This document shows, piece after piece, positions 26,247 to 35,142 of a DNA stretch of 64,000 bases. The notes beneath the pieces are model-generated. The model worked only from the letters and a program-made list of their open reading frames with translations, did not search any database and had not been told where the DNA came from. How positions within the stretch are numbered: position 1 is the first letter of the stretch; each line of letters begins with the position of its first letter. The translations under genes and the position numbers were made by a program. The DNA comes from Streptomyces sp. WM6386 (GTDB taxonomy: Bacteria; Actinomycetota; Actinomycetes; Streptomycetales; Streptomycetaceae), in assembly GCF_000972385.1 (NCBI RefSeq), contig NZ_JXTE01000028.1, positions 1 through 64,000 on the forward strand, written 5' to 3'.

Positions 26247-26316
26247 AGCGCCGGGCAGGCCTTGCACCTGCATCTCCCCGCAGGAAGCGGGGCATCTTTC
26301 CTTGGACGACCAACGC
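26247..26316 (-). ncRNA. tRNA-Gly(UCC)-like small RNA, copy 1
   Basis: A 70-nt element that folds as a cloverleaf. The acceptor is GCGUUGG/CCGGCGC (7 bp, two G-U) with discriminator U. U8 is followed by a D-arm GUC/GAU with loop CAAGGAAA, keeping A14 and the G18-G19 pair. The anticodon arm CCCCG/CGGGG has loop CUUCCUG (anticodon UCC). The variable loop is AGAU. The T-arm GCAGG/CCUGC has loop UGCAAGG. G1-C72, C2-G71, G3-C70, C35, C36 and U73 are the glycine identity set I know. Unlike translating tRNAs, position 55 is G (GUGC, not GUUC), position 37 is U, and the D-stem has only three pairs. CCA is not encoded. A 35-nt leader with its own hairpin (GCAAC/GUUGC) precedes it. The body differs from copy 2 at two sites only. 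Confidence 0.75.
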
Positions 26317-26357
26317 ACTGCCGAGCAACCAGAGTTGCGGCGACCGGCTCGTGATCA

Positions 26358-26363
26358 ACTCTA
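26358..26363 (-). promoter_or_regulatory. -10 box of small RNA copy 1
   Basis: TAGAGT on the minus strand, of TANNNT form, sits 42 nt upstream of the tRNA-like body, exactly as TATGCT does in copy 2. The predicted start is near 26351. No clear -35 box is shared by the copies. Confidence 0.55.
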
Positions 26364-26478
26364 GCGCATGTACGGGGCGGTACTCACCACACGCCAGGCC
26401 CGCCGAATACGTCGTTGCAGGGCTGCCGCGCCCCGAAACTGAAGTGCGTTCGGCCTCAGCGACACCTGTCGTGCGCCC

Positions 26479-26929
26479 ATGCATGCGACGCCGACCCACC
26501 GGCCACTCACGCTGGAGAACGCTCCGGCCCTGGCCGAGTTGTTCGCCGCGGTGGAGGCGACCGACGGCACCGACGAGTACTGCGACGCCGAGGACCTCGC
26601 CGATGAACTGGGCGACCCACGCCTGGAGTTGCCCCACGATTCGGCGGGGGTGTGGTTGCGCGGCGAACTGATCGGAGTACGACGCCGAGACCGCGATGAC
26701 CGGCATCCGCGAATGCTGGATCGACCGGCTCGGCACCCGACCGGGCCGGCGTGGCAACGGCGTGGCCACCGCGCTGCTCACCACCTGCCTGCGGGCCTGG
26801 CAGGAGCAGGGCTTTCGCAGAGCCGGTCTGAATGTGGACAGTGCCAATGCCCACGGTGCGTTGAGCCTGTACGAGCGGTGCGGGTTCCGCACCCTGCACA
26901 CCTGGATCGGCTACGTGCGGCCGTTGTAG
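26479..26929 (+). pseudogene. Remnant of a two-domain GNAT acetyltransferase
   Basis: The first part (26479 to about 26680) encodes an N-terminal GNAT piece, TLENAPALAELFAAVEATDG to GVWLRGELIG. From about 26677 a different frame encodes the C-terminal half of a second GNAT domain, EYDAETAMTGIRECWIDRLGT, RPGRRGNGVATALL, ending ALSLYERCGFRTLHTWIGYVRPL. Together they look like a tandem-GNAT protein of about 300 residues that lost roughly half its length in an out-of-frame internal deletion. A short in-frame product from ATG 26696 could still be made but would lack the first acetyl-CoA strands. Confidence 0.75.
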
Positions 26930-26953
26930 CGGCAGGCCCATCCGTCCACGGGT

Positions 26954-27607
26954 TCACAGCAGGCCGAGGTCGCGGGCGCGCAGTGCGGCCTGGGTGCGGT
27001 CGCGCAGGGCGAGGCGGCTGAGGATGCGGGAGATGTGGTTCTTGACGGTGCCTTCGCTGAGGTACAGCTGCGCGGCGATCTCCCGGTTGGTGCGGCCGCG
27101 CGCCACGAGCCGCAGGATGTCGATCTCGCGCGGGCTGAGGGCGGGAGCGGCGACGGGCGGGTCGGGAGTGGCATGGGGCAGGGCGGCGGCGAGCCGGGCG
27201 GCCACCGAGGAGTCGAGTTGGGTGACTCCGGCGTGCGCCAAGCGGATCGCCTGCGCGAGTTCCTCGGCCGGCAGGTCCTTGAGGAGGTATCCGCTGGCTC
27301 CCGCGCGCAGCGCCTGGACGACGTACTCCTCGTCGTCGAACGTCGTCAGCATCACGACCCGGCACTCCGGTGCCCGGCCGCGCAGCACGGCGACGGCCTC
27401 CACGCCGTCCAGTTCCGGCATCCGTACGTCCATCAGCACGACGTCGGGTCCCAGTTCCACCGCCTTCTCCACGGCCTCCCGCCCGTTGACCGCCGTACCG
27501 ACGACGGTGATGCCCGGCCGGATCGAGAGCAGTGCGGCGATGCCGTCCCGGATCAGCTGCTGATCGTCCGCCACCAGCACCCGTACCGCCGTCGGCTCCT
27601 GGCTCAC
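26954..27607 (-). CDS. NarL/LuxR family response regulator
   Basis: A 217-residue response regulator. The receiver domain has ADD near residues 13-15, phospho-acceptor D60 in VVLMDVRMPELDG, T in VVMLTTFDDEEYV and K in GYLLKDL. The C-terminal LuxR helix-turn-helix is LSPREIDILRLVARGRTNREIAAQLYLSEGTVKNHISRIL (quoted in parts). GTG 27605-27607 overlaps the kinase stop by 4 nt (GTGA), so translation is coupled. Its probable target is the divergent membrane-protein gene or the operon itself. Confidence 0.94.
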   Translation of the reverse strand: MSQEPTAVRVLVADDQQLIRDGIAALLSIRPGITVVGTAVNGREAVEKAVELGPDVVLMDVRMPELDGVEAVAVLRGRAPECRVVMLTTFDDEEYVVQALRAGASGYLLKDLPAEELAQAIRLAHAGVTQLDSSVAARLAAALPHATPDPPVAAPALSPREIDILRLVARGRTNREIAAQLYLSEGTVKNHISRILSRLALRDRTQAALRARDLGLL

Positions 27608-28740
27608 CGCTCGCCTTCCCGCCGCGGGACGACGACGGTGAGCCGTGTGCCCTCGCCCGGCCTGCTGTCGATGTCGACGCTCCCCGCGACCAGGTGGACC
27701 CGTTCGCGCATGCCCCTCAGACCGAAGCCGGCCGTGGCCCGGTCCGGTGTGAAGCCGCAGCCGTCATCGGTCACAGCCAGGCGTGCGGTGTCCTCGGCCA
27801 GCCGGACCGCCACGGACACCCGCGAGGCCCGCGCGTGGCGCAGCGCGTTGGTCAGCCCCTCCTGTGCGGCCCGGTACAACGCGGTCAGCGCGGCCGTGCC
27901 GTAACCGTCCTCCTCTCCCGTCACCTCCACGCTGACGCACGGACCCGCACCGCCCTCACGCGCCCATCCCGCGAGCGCCGCCGACAGCGACGGGCGCGCG
28001 TCGTCGCGCAGCGCGCGCACCGACTGCCGGACATCGCCGAGTGCCAGCTTCACCGACTGTCTGGCCTCCGCCATCGCCCGTCCGGCCGCGTCCGGGTCCA
28101 GGACACGGAACTCGGACGCGATCTCCAACTGCACCGAAATCGCGGTGAGATGGTGGCCGAGGCTGTCGTGGATGTCGCGGGCCAGCCGGTTGCGTTCGGT
28201 CGCTGCGGACAGTTCAGCGACCTGCGCGGCGTATTCCTGCAGTTCTCGCCGGGCCCGTTGCTCGCCTACGGCGACGGCGGCCATCGAGATCGCCAGCACC
28301 AGACCGACCCCGACCATCAGCAGGTCGGACACGTACTCCATGTCGCGATACCAGCCGGGAGCCGTCAGCAGAAAGCCGGTGAGCAGTCCGGCCAGGCACA
28401 GCGCCCCCAGTACGAGCGCCGTCGTGCGGCCGAACGCGAAGTATGCGGTGAACGGCAGGAGCACGAACAGCACTTGGGACAGTTCCGAGGCATCTGCGGC
28501 GACCACCGCACCTGTCAGCCCGCACCGCGCGAGCAGCAGCGGCACCCGCGGCAGGTTCCGTCGGCGCCCCGCCACGTCCAGCGCGCACAGGGCGGCGAGC
28601 CCGGCGACGAAGGCGGCCGTGCGCCAGGACAACAGCCCGGGGCCGGCGCCCAGATCCGCCGCCAGGTAGTAGACGGCGCCGACGAAGACCGCGCCGTACA
28701 GCAGCGGTGACACCCACGGCACGGGCACATACGCCGACAT
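27604..28740 (-). CDS. Sensor histidine kinase, NarL-partner class
   Basis: A 378-residue kinase. Six hydrophobic segments occupy residues about 10-160, without a large extracytoplasmic sensor. A HisKA_3 dimerisation region follows with H191 in RLARDIHDSLGHHLTA, then an HATPase with AAQEGLTNALRHA, TDDGCGF and GFGLRGMRERV. ATG 28738-28740 follows GGGGGTG. It likely senses membrane or envelope stress directly in the membrane, and phosphorylates the regulator encoded by the overlapping gene. Confidence 0.93.
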   Translation of the reverse strand: MSAYVPVPWVSPLLYGAVFVGAVYYLAADLGAGPGLLSWRTAAFVAGLAALCALDVAGRRRNLPRVPLLLARCGLTGAVVAADASELSQVLFVLLPFTAYFAFGRTTALVLGALCLAGLLTGFLLTAPGWYRDMEYVSDLLMVGVGLVLAISMAAVAVGEQRARRELQEYAAQVAELSAATERNRLARDIHDSLGHHLTAISVQLEIASEFRVLDPDAAGRAMAEARQSVKLALGDVRQSVRALRDDARPSLSAALAGWAREGGAGPCVSVEVTGEEDGYGTAALTALYRAAQEGLTNALRHARASRVSVAVRLAEDTARLAVTDDGCGFTPDRATAGFGLRGMRERVHLVAGSVDIDSRPGEGTRLTVVVPRREGER

Positions 28741-28989
28741 GCACACCCCCACCCCCGACGCCACCGCCCAGGCTAGGCCTGACGCGCAGGCCAGGCGACA
28801 CCGACGGGAGAACTCCGGCCGGGAGCCGCGAAGTGTGGACGAACGGCACATGCCGAACGGCACTCCCACGACCGCGGGCGCCGATGACCTCCAGCTTCGG
28901 ATGTCGCCGCTCGACACCTGCCTGGACCGGCTGCTCACTTCCTACGGTTTCGGCCTGACCTGCCCTTCGACACACCGGAGTTGGCCATC

Positions 28990-29610
28990 ATGTCCTCAGC
29001 GTTCGACTCTGTGCCCGCCCCCGCCCGGCTCCCCCGCTTCGGCGCCCTGTGCGGGGTGCTGTCCGGCCTGCTCATCGCACTGCCCGCCGCCGTCGAGGCG
29101 TTCACCGGCGAAACCGCCGTGACCAGCCTCCTCCTCGCCCTCTCCCCCGCATTGGCTCTGCCGTTCCTCACCGCGCTCCACCAGTGGCAGACCCCTGTCA
29201 CCGGGCGTTTCGGAGAAATCGCCTATCTCGTGAACCTCATCGGCCTCGGCCTGTTCGGCGGGGCCGCGTTCGCCGCGAACCTGGTGCTCTACTACCTGGA
29301 CGACGACGTCATCGAAGCGGAACTGACGGGTCCCACCGTTCCGGCCCTCCTCGGTTCAGCGGTCGTCTTCGCTGTGGGCTGCGCGCTGTTCGGGGCGGCG
29401 CTGATCCGTGCCCGCACGGTGCCGAGGGTTGCGGCGTGGGGGTACGCCGTCGCACTGCCCCTGTTCGCGTTTCTGATCGCGCTGCCCGATTCCGTGCTGA
29501 CGAGCGCCCTGCACATCGTCGTCGGCATCGTCCTGGCATGGCTCTCGACCGCCCTGTGGCAATCCGCCTCGTCGAACGACCGAACCGCTGTCTCGACGTT
29601 CACCAGCTGA
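28990..29610 (+). CDS. Six-helix integral membrane protein
   Basis: A 206-residue membrane protein with about six spans (LSGLLIALPAAVEAF, LLLALSPALALPFLTAL, LVNLIGLGLFGGAAFAANLV, LLGSAVVFAVGCALFGAAL and so on). No transporter family motif is recognised. ATG 28990 has GGAG 11 nt upstream. It is divergent from the kinase gene across 250 bp, a common place for the regulated target of a two-component system. Its end overlaps the convergent VanJ-like gene by 11 nt. Confidence 0.8.
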   Translation: MSSAFDSVPAPARLPRFGALCGVLSGLLIALPAAVEAFTGETAVTSLLLALSPALALPFLTALHQWQTPVTGRFGEIAYLVNLIGLGLFGGAAFAANLVLYYLDDDVIEAELTGPTVPALLGSAVVFAVGCALFGAALIRARTVPRVAAWGYAVALPLFAFLIALPDSVLTSALHIVVGIVLAWLSTALWQSASSNDRTAVSTFTS

Positions 29611-30727
29611 TTCCGGCCGCCACCGGCAGATGGTCGCTGCCGGTGGCCGGCAGGACCCACGAGCTGTCCGGCTCCACGCCGCGGACCAGGATCTGGTCGA
29701 TGCGTGCCACCGGGAACTTCGCCGGCCAGGTGAAGCCGAAGCCGTCCCCGGCCGTGTCCTGTGTCGAGCGCAGCTGCGAGGTGATGCCGGTGAGCGCGCG
29801 GTCGTCCGTGGTGCCGTTCAGGTCGCCGAGCAGCACCACGCGCTCGTTCTGCTCGGCGGCGACGGCCTTGGCGAGGGCCTGCGCGTTTCTGTCCCGCGAG
29901 TCCGTCCAGAAGCCTGTCCTGGGAGTCACGCGTACGGACCCCAGGTGGGCGACGTACACGGCGAGGGGCCCGTTGTCCGTGGCGACGGTGGTGCGCAGTG
30001 CCCGGTTGTAGGCCATCTTGACGTCGTCCGGCTTGGCGTCGCCCAGCGGCCCGGCGTCCATCTCGGTGTCGACCGCCCGGGTGTCCGACAACGGCAGCTT
30101 GCTCCACAGCCCGACCGTGCCCTGGACCGTGTGGAACGGGTACGTCTTCGCCAGCCCCTTCTCGTAGATGCCCCGGTCCTGCGCGGTCAGCTCCACCAGC
30201 GCCAGCACGTCCGCGCCGGAGGCGGCCAGGTCGCGGGCGGTGCCGGCCGGGTCGGGGTTGTCGGCGCCGACATTATGGCTGGCCACGGTGAGGTCACCGC
30301 CCGCGTGGGACTTGTCGCCGAGCAGCCCGCCGAAGAGGTTCAGCCAGACCATGACCGGCAGCAGCAGCGCGACCATCGCCGAGGCGGAGCGACGCCACAG
30401 CGCCGCGGCCAGCAGCACCGGGATGAACAGGCCGAACCACGGCAGGAAGGTCTCCACGAGACTGCCGAGGCTGCCGAGGCCCCCGGTCCGGTTCGGGATC
30501 TTCGCGTGCAGCAGCATGAGGAGGCCCAGCAGCAGCGCCGACGCCGCGAGCACCAGGCCGCGCTTCCACGGCTCCGGCCGGGAGCTGATGCGGATCGCCC
30601 GGTGGATGGCCGCGCGCCAGGTCCCGGTGCCGGGGGCCCGGCGGATGCCCGCGGGTCGGGTACCGGTGTCGGCTCCCTGGCTGCCGGAGCCGCCCTGTCC
30701 GGGCTCCGCGGTGTCCACCTGCGCCAT
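29600..30727 (-). CDS. vanJ: VanJ-like membrane endonuclease/exonuclease/phosphatase-fold protein
   Basis: A 375-residue protein. Three membrane spans at about 58-150 (RGLVLAASALLLGLLMLLHA, FLPWFGLFIPVLLAAAL, MVALLLPVMVWLNLFGGLL) precede an extracytoplasmic EEP domain: LTVASHNVGADNPDP, DVLALVELTAQD, VVLLGDLNGT, ARIDQILVRG and TGSDHLPVAAGI. The Asn, Glu, Asp-x-Asn and Ser-Asp-His motifs are intact. S. coelicolor VanJ has this architecture and gives teicoplanin resistance, apparently through a lipid-linked phosphate. Its place behind VanY and beside VanR/VanS supports the name. ATG 30725-30727 follows the VanY stop by 23 nt. Confidence 0.8.
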   Translation of the reverse strand: MAQVDTAEPGQGGSGSQGADTGTRPAGIRRAPGTGTWRAAIHRAIRISSRPEPWKRGLVLAASALLLGLLMLLHAKIPNRTGGLGSLGSLVETFLPWFGLFIPVLLAAALWRRSASAMVALLLPVMVWLNLFGGLLGDKSHAGGDLTVASHNVGADNPDPAGTARDLAASGADVLALVELTAQDRGIYEKGLAKTYPFHTVQGTVGLWSKLPLSDTRAVDTEMDAGPLGDAKPDDVKMAYNRALRTTVATDNGPLAVYVAHLGSVRVTPRTGFWTDSRDRNAQALAKAVAAEQNERVVLLGDLNGTTDDRALTGITSQLRSTQDTAGDGFGFTWPAKFPVARIDQILVRGVEPDSSWVLPATGSDHLPVAAGISW

Positions 30728-30750
30728 CGTCTGTCCTCGCTCACTGCTGG

Positions 30751-31404
30751 TCACTGCTGCATCCTGGGGTCCTGGGTGGGGTCGGCATACATGCGGGGGC
30801 AATCCCGGTCGATCGCCTCGGTACGCAGTTCGTAATGCCAGGGTTCGTTCTCGTAGATCTGGCACAGCCCGTACTCGGCGCCGTGCGTGGACAGCCACGC
30901 CGACGCATCGGAGCGCCCGATGTCGACCGCGTCCCCCGACACATGGGGAGATGTCGCGGCGGTGGCCACCCATCGGGCGGCTTCCTCTTCGGATCCGTAC
31001 TCCGAGACCGCCTCACGAAGAAGCTGATCCTGGTACTCGGGGGAACGCCAGCCGCTGTTGACGTAGAACGCCACGCCGTCGTCGGCGGCAGCCGTCGCAG
31101 CCTCGCGGAGAGCCTTGAGCAGATCCGGATCGAGGTTGGTCACGGCCGGAATCGCGTCGTCGAAGACCGTCACGCCGTCGGGGACGACACCGCCGGCCTC
31201 GCCGAGCGCACCACGGTGCTCACTGCGATGAGGACTCGTGAGTGATGCGGTCGAGGGGGGTAAGGGGGGCGAGGATGACGAGGACTTCGTCACCTGGTGG
31301 CCGAGGGCCGCGGTGAGCCCCGCCAAGGCGACGAACAGGCCGACGACAAGGAACCATCGCATCCGGTGGGTCCGTGTTCGTGCTGATGGTGGGGTTCGCG
31401 TCAT
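30751..31404 (-). CDS. vanY: VanY-type D,D-carboxypeptidase
   Basis: A 217-residue membrane-anchored zinc D,D-carboxypeptidase (peptidase M15B). An N-terminal anchor lies at about 16-36 (WFLVVGLFVALAGLTAALG). The catalytic domain carries NSGWRSPEYQ, S-P-H154-V-S-G-D-A-V-D161 (zinc ligands) and E187-P-W-H190 (catalytic base and ligand). It would remove the terminal D-Ala from peptidoglycan stems, eliminating the glycopeptide target. ATG 31402-31404 is preferred; the frame opens at TTG 31416. Divergent from vanR, so VanR control is expected. Confidence 0.87.
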   Translation of the reverse strand: MTRTPPSARTRTHRMRWFLVVGLFVALAGLTAALGHQVTKSSSSSPPLPPSTASLTSPHRSEHRGALGEAGGVVPDGVTVFDDAIPAVTNLDPDLLKALREAATAAADDGVAFYVNSGWRSPEYQDQLLREAVSEYGSEEEAARWVATAATSPHVSGDAVDIGRSDASAWLSTHGAEYGLCQIYENEPWHYELRTEAIDRDCPRMYADPTQDPRMQQ

Positions 31405-31430
31405 ACCGACAGTCAAGGCAGCACGGTGTT

Positions 31431-31462
31431 GTCGGCACGTATGCGGTTTTCGATATGCCGAC
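31431..31462. promoter_or_regulatory. Candidate VanR-binding inverted repeat
   Basis: GTCGGCA (31431-31437) and TGCCGAC (31456-31462) form a perfect 7-bp inverted repeat separated by 18 bp, midway in the 86-bp vanY-vanR region. A further TGTCGGTAT copy lies at the vanY start. Such paired sites suit an OmpR-family dimer driving both directions; binding is inferred. Confidence 0.55.
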
Positions 31463-31490
31463 GATAGGCGCCGACTCGTAGCCTCGGAGC

Positions 31491-32178
<688 letters not shown>

Positions 32179-32186
<8 letters not shown>

Positions 32187-33303
32187 AGCGCCTGGTGTGA
32201 GCGTTCGCCTCAAGCTCACCCTCAGCTACGCCGGATTCCTCATGGTCGCCGGCGCCCTGCTGCTCACGGCGGTGTGGGTCTTCCTCCTCCGTTACGTCCC
32301 CGACCGCGCGATGCTCTACAACCCCGACGACAGGCCCACAGGCGGTGTCTTTCCCATCCGGTCCGTCCTTCTGCACATCTTCGCTCCGAGGGCGGTCGCG
32401 GTGCTGGCGTTCCTGCTGGTGTTCGGTCTCGTGGGAGGGTGGCTCCTCGCCGGCCGGATGCTCGCCCCGCTGACCCGCATCACCGAAGCAACCCGCCTGG
32501 CCTCGACCGGATCGCTCTCCCACCGGGTTCTGCTGCCGGGCCGCAAGGACGAGTTCCGCGAGCTCGCCGACGCCTTCGACACCATGCTCGCCCGCCTGGA
32601 GGAACACGTCGCCGAACAGCGCAGATTCGCAGCCAACGCCTCTCACGAGTTGCGCACCCCGCTCGCGATCACGAAGTCGCTTCTCGACGTGGCCCGCACC
32701 GATCCGGCACGCGACACCGGCGAGATCATCGAGCGCCTCCACGCCGTCAACACCCGAGCGATCGACCTCACCGAGGCGCTGCTCCTGCTCAGCCGCGCCG
32801 GCCAGCGCTCCTTCACCCGAGAACACGTCGACCTGTCCCTCCTGGCGGAAGAAGCCACCGAGACCCTCCTCCCCCTGGCAGAAAAGCTCGGCGTCACCAT
32901 CGAGACCTCCGGCGACATCGCCCCCACCGACGGCTCACACGCGCTGCTGCTACAGCTGAGCATGAACCTCGTACACAACGCGATCGTCCACAACCTGCCG
33001 GGACAGGGCACCGTGTCGGTGAACACCAGCGTCCGCACCGAGACCGTGGTGCTCACGGTCGAGAACACCGGCGAGAAGCTCACCCCACAGGTGGTCTCCA
33101 CGCTCACCGCACCGTTCCGGCGCGGCACGGAACGCATCCACACCGATCACGCAGGCGTCGGCCTCGGCCTGGCCATCGTCAACACCATCACCCAAGCGCA
33201 CGACGGAACACTCACGCTCACCCCGCGCTCCGCGGGCGGGATCAGCGTCAGCGTGGAACTACCCCGGTCTCCCCGCACGCCGACAGGTGACGGGCGGGCC
33301 TGA
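32179..33303 (+). CDS. vanS: VanS-type sensor histidine kinase
   Basis: A 374-residue membrane kinase. Two spans at about 14-38 and 67-92 flank a very short extracytoplasmic loop of about 30 residues, as in S. coelicolor VanS, which binds vancomycin directly. HAMP follows (AGRMLAPLTRITEATRLAS), then HisKA with H156 in AANASHELRTPL, and HATPase with NLVHNAIVHN and GVGLGLAIVNTI. The loop (RAMLYNPDDRPTGGVFP) differs from the S. coelicolor one I remember, so ligand range may differ. ATG 32179 overlaps vanR, giving coupled translation. Confidence 0.92.
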
Positions 33304-33369
33304 CCAGGTCGAGGCGCGAGGGCTCCCGTTGGCGTAAGACGCTCTTCCATCGACATCAGGCCTGGTCAG
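33300..33369 (+). terminator. Possible long-range stem after vanS
   Basis: CTGACCAGG (33300-33308) is complementary to CCTGGTCAG (33361-33369), enclosing about 50 nt. It starts at the vanS stop codon. It could act as a terminator or a 3'-end stabiliser; the wide spacing makes this tentative. Confidence 0.35.
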
Positions 33370-33501
33370 AGTCCCCGTCTCATACCAGACCGTGCCATGC
33401 CGGAAGTCGGCGTTCCAGGGGGTGACAGGTCGCCCCACGCCACCGTCGGCGCCGGTTGTCCGCCGCCCCGGCCCCGATCCTGTCGGCGGCCCGGCTCCGG
33501 C

Positions 33502-33557
33502 GGAACGTTACGGATACGTTCCGAGCTCTTGACGGCCACCGTATGACTGCGTAGACA
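33502..33557 (+). promoter_or_regulatory. LacI-gene promoter with overlapping dyad operator
   Basis: TTGACG (33529-33534) and TAGACA (33552-33557) are spaced by 17 bp and form a sigma-70-like promoter. Just upstream, GGAACGT-N7-ACGTTCC (33502-33522) is a perfect 7-bp dyad, a natural operator for an autoregulating LacI repressor. The predicted start near 33564 lies downstream of the first ATG (33555), which supports translation from ATG 33626. Confidence 0.65.
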
Positions 33558-33625
33558 TGACCGCGCAGTCAGACGAACGGCGTCCGGCTGGATCGGGCTC
33601 GATCGTGCGGCCATCGGGAGACGTC

Positions 33626-34768
33626 ATGACGCGAGGGACTGGACGGGACGGAAGCCCCGGCGCGCCGCGCAGTGTGGACGTGGCCCGGGTGGCCGGCGTC
33701 TCGCAGAAAACGGTGTCGAGGGTCTTCAACGACGAGCCGTACGTCTCCGCCGACGTACGCCGACGCGTCCTCGGCGCCGCCGAACAGCTCGGCTACCGGC
33801 GCAACAACGCCGCCCGGGCACTGGCCTCCGGGCGGACCCGCTCGATCGGCGTGGTGACCCTGGGCACGGCCCTGTACGGTCCCGCCTCACTGCTCATGGG
33901 TGTGGAGCGGGTCGTCCGGGACACCGGCTACGCGCTCCGCGTGGTCAACACGATGGAAGGCGACCCGGCGGGCCTCGCCGGCGCCGTCGGCTCGCTCCTC
34001 GACCAGGGCGTGGACGGCATCGTCATCTCCGAGCCGATCGACGAGCCGGGTGGCGGCGAAGCCGAACCCCTCCGCGTCGACGTGCCGATTCTGGTTCTCG
34101 GCGCGCCGCAGCCCTTGGCGGCCTCCACGGTGTTGTTCGGGGGACGCGGCGCCGACCGGATGGCACGGGCGGTCGTCGAGCATCTGCTGGACCTGGGGCA
34201 CTCGACGGTCCACCACCTCGCCGGCCCCCAGCGGTGGTACGCCGCCAAGGACCGTCTCGAGGGATGGCGGTCGGCACTGGCCGCACACGGCAGGGACGAG
34301 CCGCCGGTCATCGAGGGCGACTGGTCGGCCGCCTCCGGCTACGCGGCGGGCCGGGAGCTGGCCGCCGACCCCGAGGTGACGGCGGTGTTCGCCGCCAACG
34401 ACGACATGGCGATCGGTCTGATCCGGGCTCTGGCGGAAGCCGGCCGGAGTGTGCCGCAGGACGTCAGCGTCGTCGGCTTCGACGACATCCCGGTCGCCGC
34501 CTATGTGACTCCTCCACTGACCACGGTGCGACAGCCGTTCGACACGGTGGCGCAGGAGGGGCTCAAGCGACTCGTGCACGCCATCGACAACCCGCAGGCC
34601 GAGGCTCTGCCGGCGAGCGATCCGCCGGTCGACCTCATCGTGCGTGCTTCGACCCAGCCCCCGCCGCCCCGGACGCCACCGGGACGCCGACGACATAGCG
34701 CCTCCCGATCCCCTGGAGAGGTGTCCGCTCACTCGCTCCCTGAGAAAGGCTCGTCCACCCGCCGCTGA
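33626..34768 (+). CDS. LacI family transcriptional regulator
   Basis: A 380-residue repressor. The LacI helix-turn-helix is at residues about 17-62 (SVDVARVAGVSQKTVSRVFN, YRRNNAARALASGRT). A periplasmic-binding-type effector domain follows (SIGVVTLGTALYGP, VFAANDDMAIGLIRAL, VSVVGFDDIPVAAYVTPPLT). A serine/proline-rich tail extends beyond the usual end. ATG 33626 has GGGAG 6-7 nt upstream. It precedes the ABC importer and GH42 genes in the same direction and is their likely regulator, with a sugar as inducer. Confidence 0.92.
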   Translation: MTRGTGRDGSPGAPRSVDVARVAGVSQKTVSRVFNDEPYVSADVRRRVLGAAEQLGYRRNNAARALASGRTRSIGVVTLGTALYGPASLLMGVERVVRDTGYALRVVNTMEGDPAGLAGAVGSLLDQGVDGIVISEPIDEPGGGEAEPLRVDVPILVLGAPQPLAASTVLFGGRGADRMARAVVEHLLDLGHSTVHHLAGPQRWYAAKDRLEGWRSALAAHGRDEPPVIEGDWSAASGYAAGRELAADPEVTAVFAANDDMAIGLIRALAEAGRSVPQDVSVVGFDDIPVAAYVTPPLTTVRQPFDTVAQEGLKRLVHAIDNPQAEALPASDPPVDLIVRASTQPPPPRTPPGRRRHSASRSPGEVSAHSLPEKGSSTRR

Positions 34769-35142
34769 ACGGCACCGATCAGTTCGGGCTCCAGAGCCCG
34801 GACCCGGCGCATGCCCAGGGCCTGGGCGGTCGTACCGGCCGTAGCTCAGCCCCTGCCCAGCCCGACCGCGTCCCCGCCACTGCGGACGACCCCGCCACCC
34901 GGACGACGCGCGCATTCCCCCTCCGCCCAGCGACTCTCGAGCCGCATGGCCGCAGCGCGCTGCGGCCCTCCCCGCACACACCTGCGTGCCGTACACGGGC
35001 GCAGCCCACGCAACCGCGCTTCCCGAACCCGTCGGCTTCGACGTCCAGATCGTCGCGCCCACACCTGTATTCGCCCTCAGCACCCCCATTCCGCACGCCC
35101 TCCCCCGGCGTGCTGTCCCTTCGCCATCGGCGGGAGTTCACC
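34769..35142. promoter_or_regulatory. Leader of the sugar ABC operon with two palindromes
   Basis: A 374-bp non-coding stretch. It contains the 7-2-7 palindrome CGGGCTC-CA-GAGCCCG (34785-34800), just after the LacI gene stop, and the 7-1-7 palindrome GCCCAGG-G-CCTGGGC (34813-34827). Either could be an operator or a weak terminator. I did not find the GGAACGT dyad of the LacI promoter here, nor a TGNAANCGNTTNCA box. Confidence 0.4.

Noticed and set aside
26247..26316. Reading the small RNA copies as remnants of a mobile element or integration site
   Set aside because: There are no flanking direct repeats, integrase or transposase gene near either copy, and each copy has its own aligned -10 box and terminator.
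26247..26316. Calling the element an ordinary translating tRNA-Gly
   Set aside because: The GUGC T-loop, U37, three-pair D-stem and G-U-rich acceptor depart from the canonical Streptomyces tRNA-Gly, so it is listed as tRNA-like.
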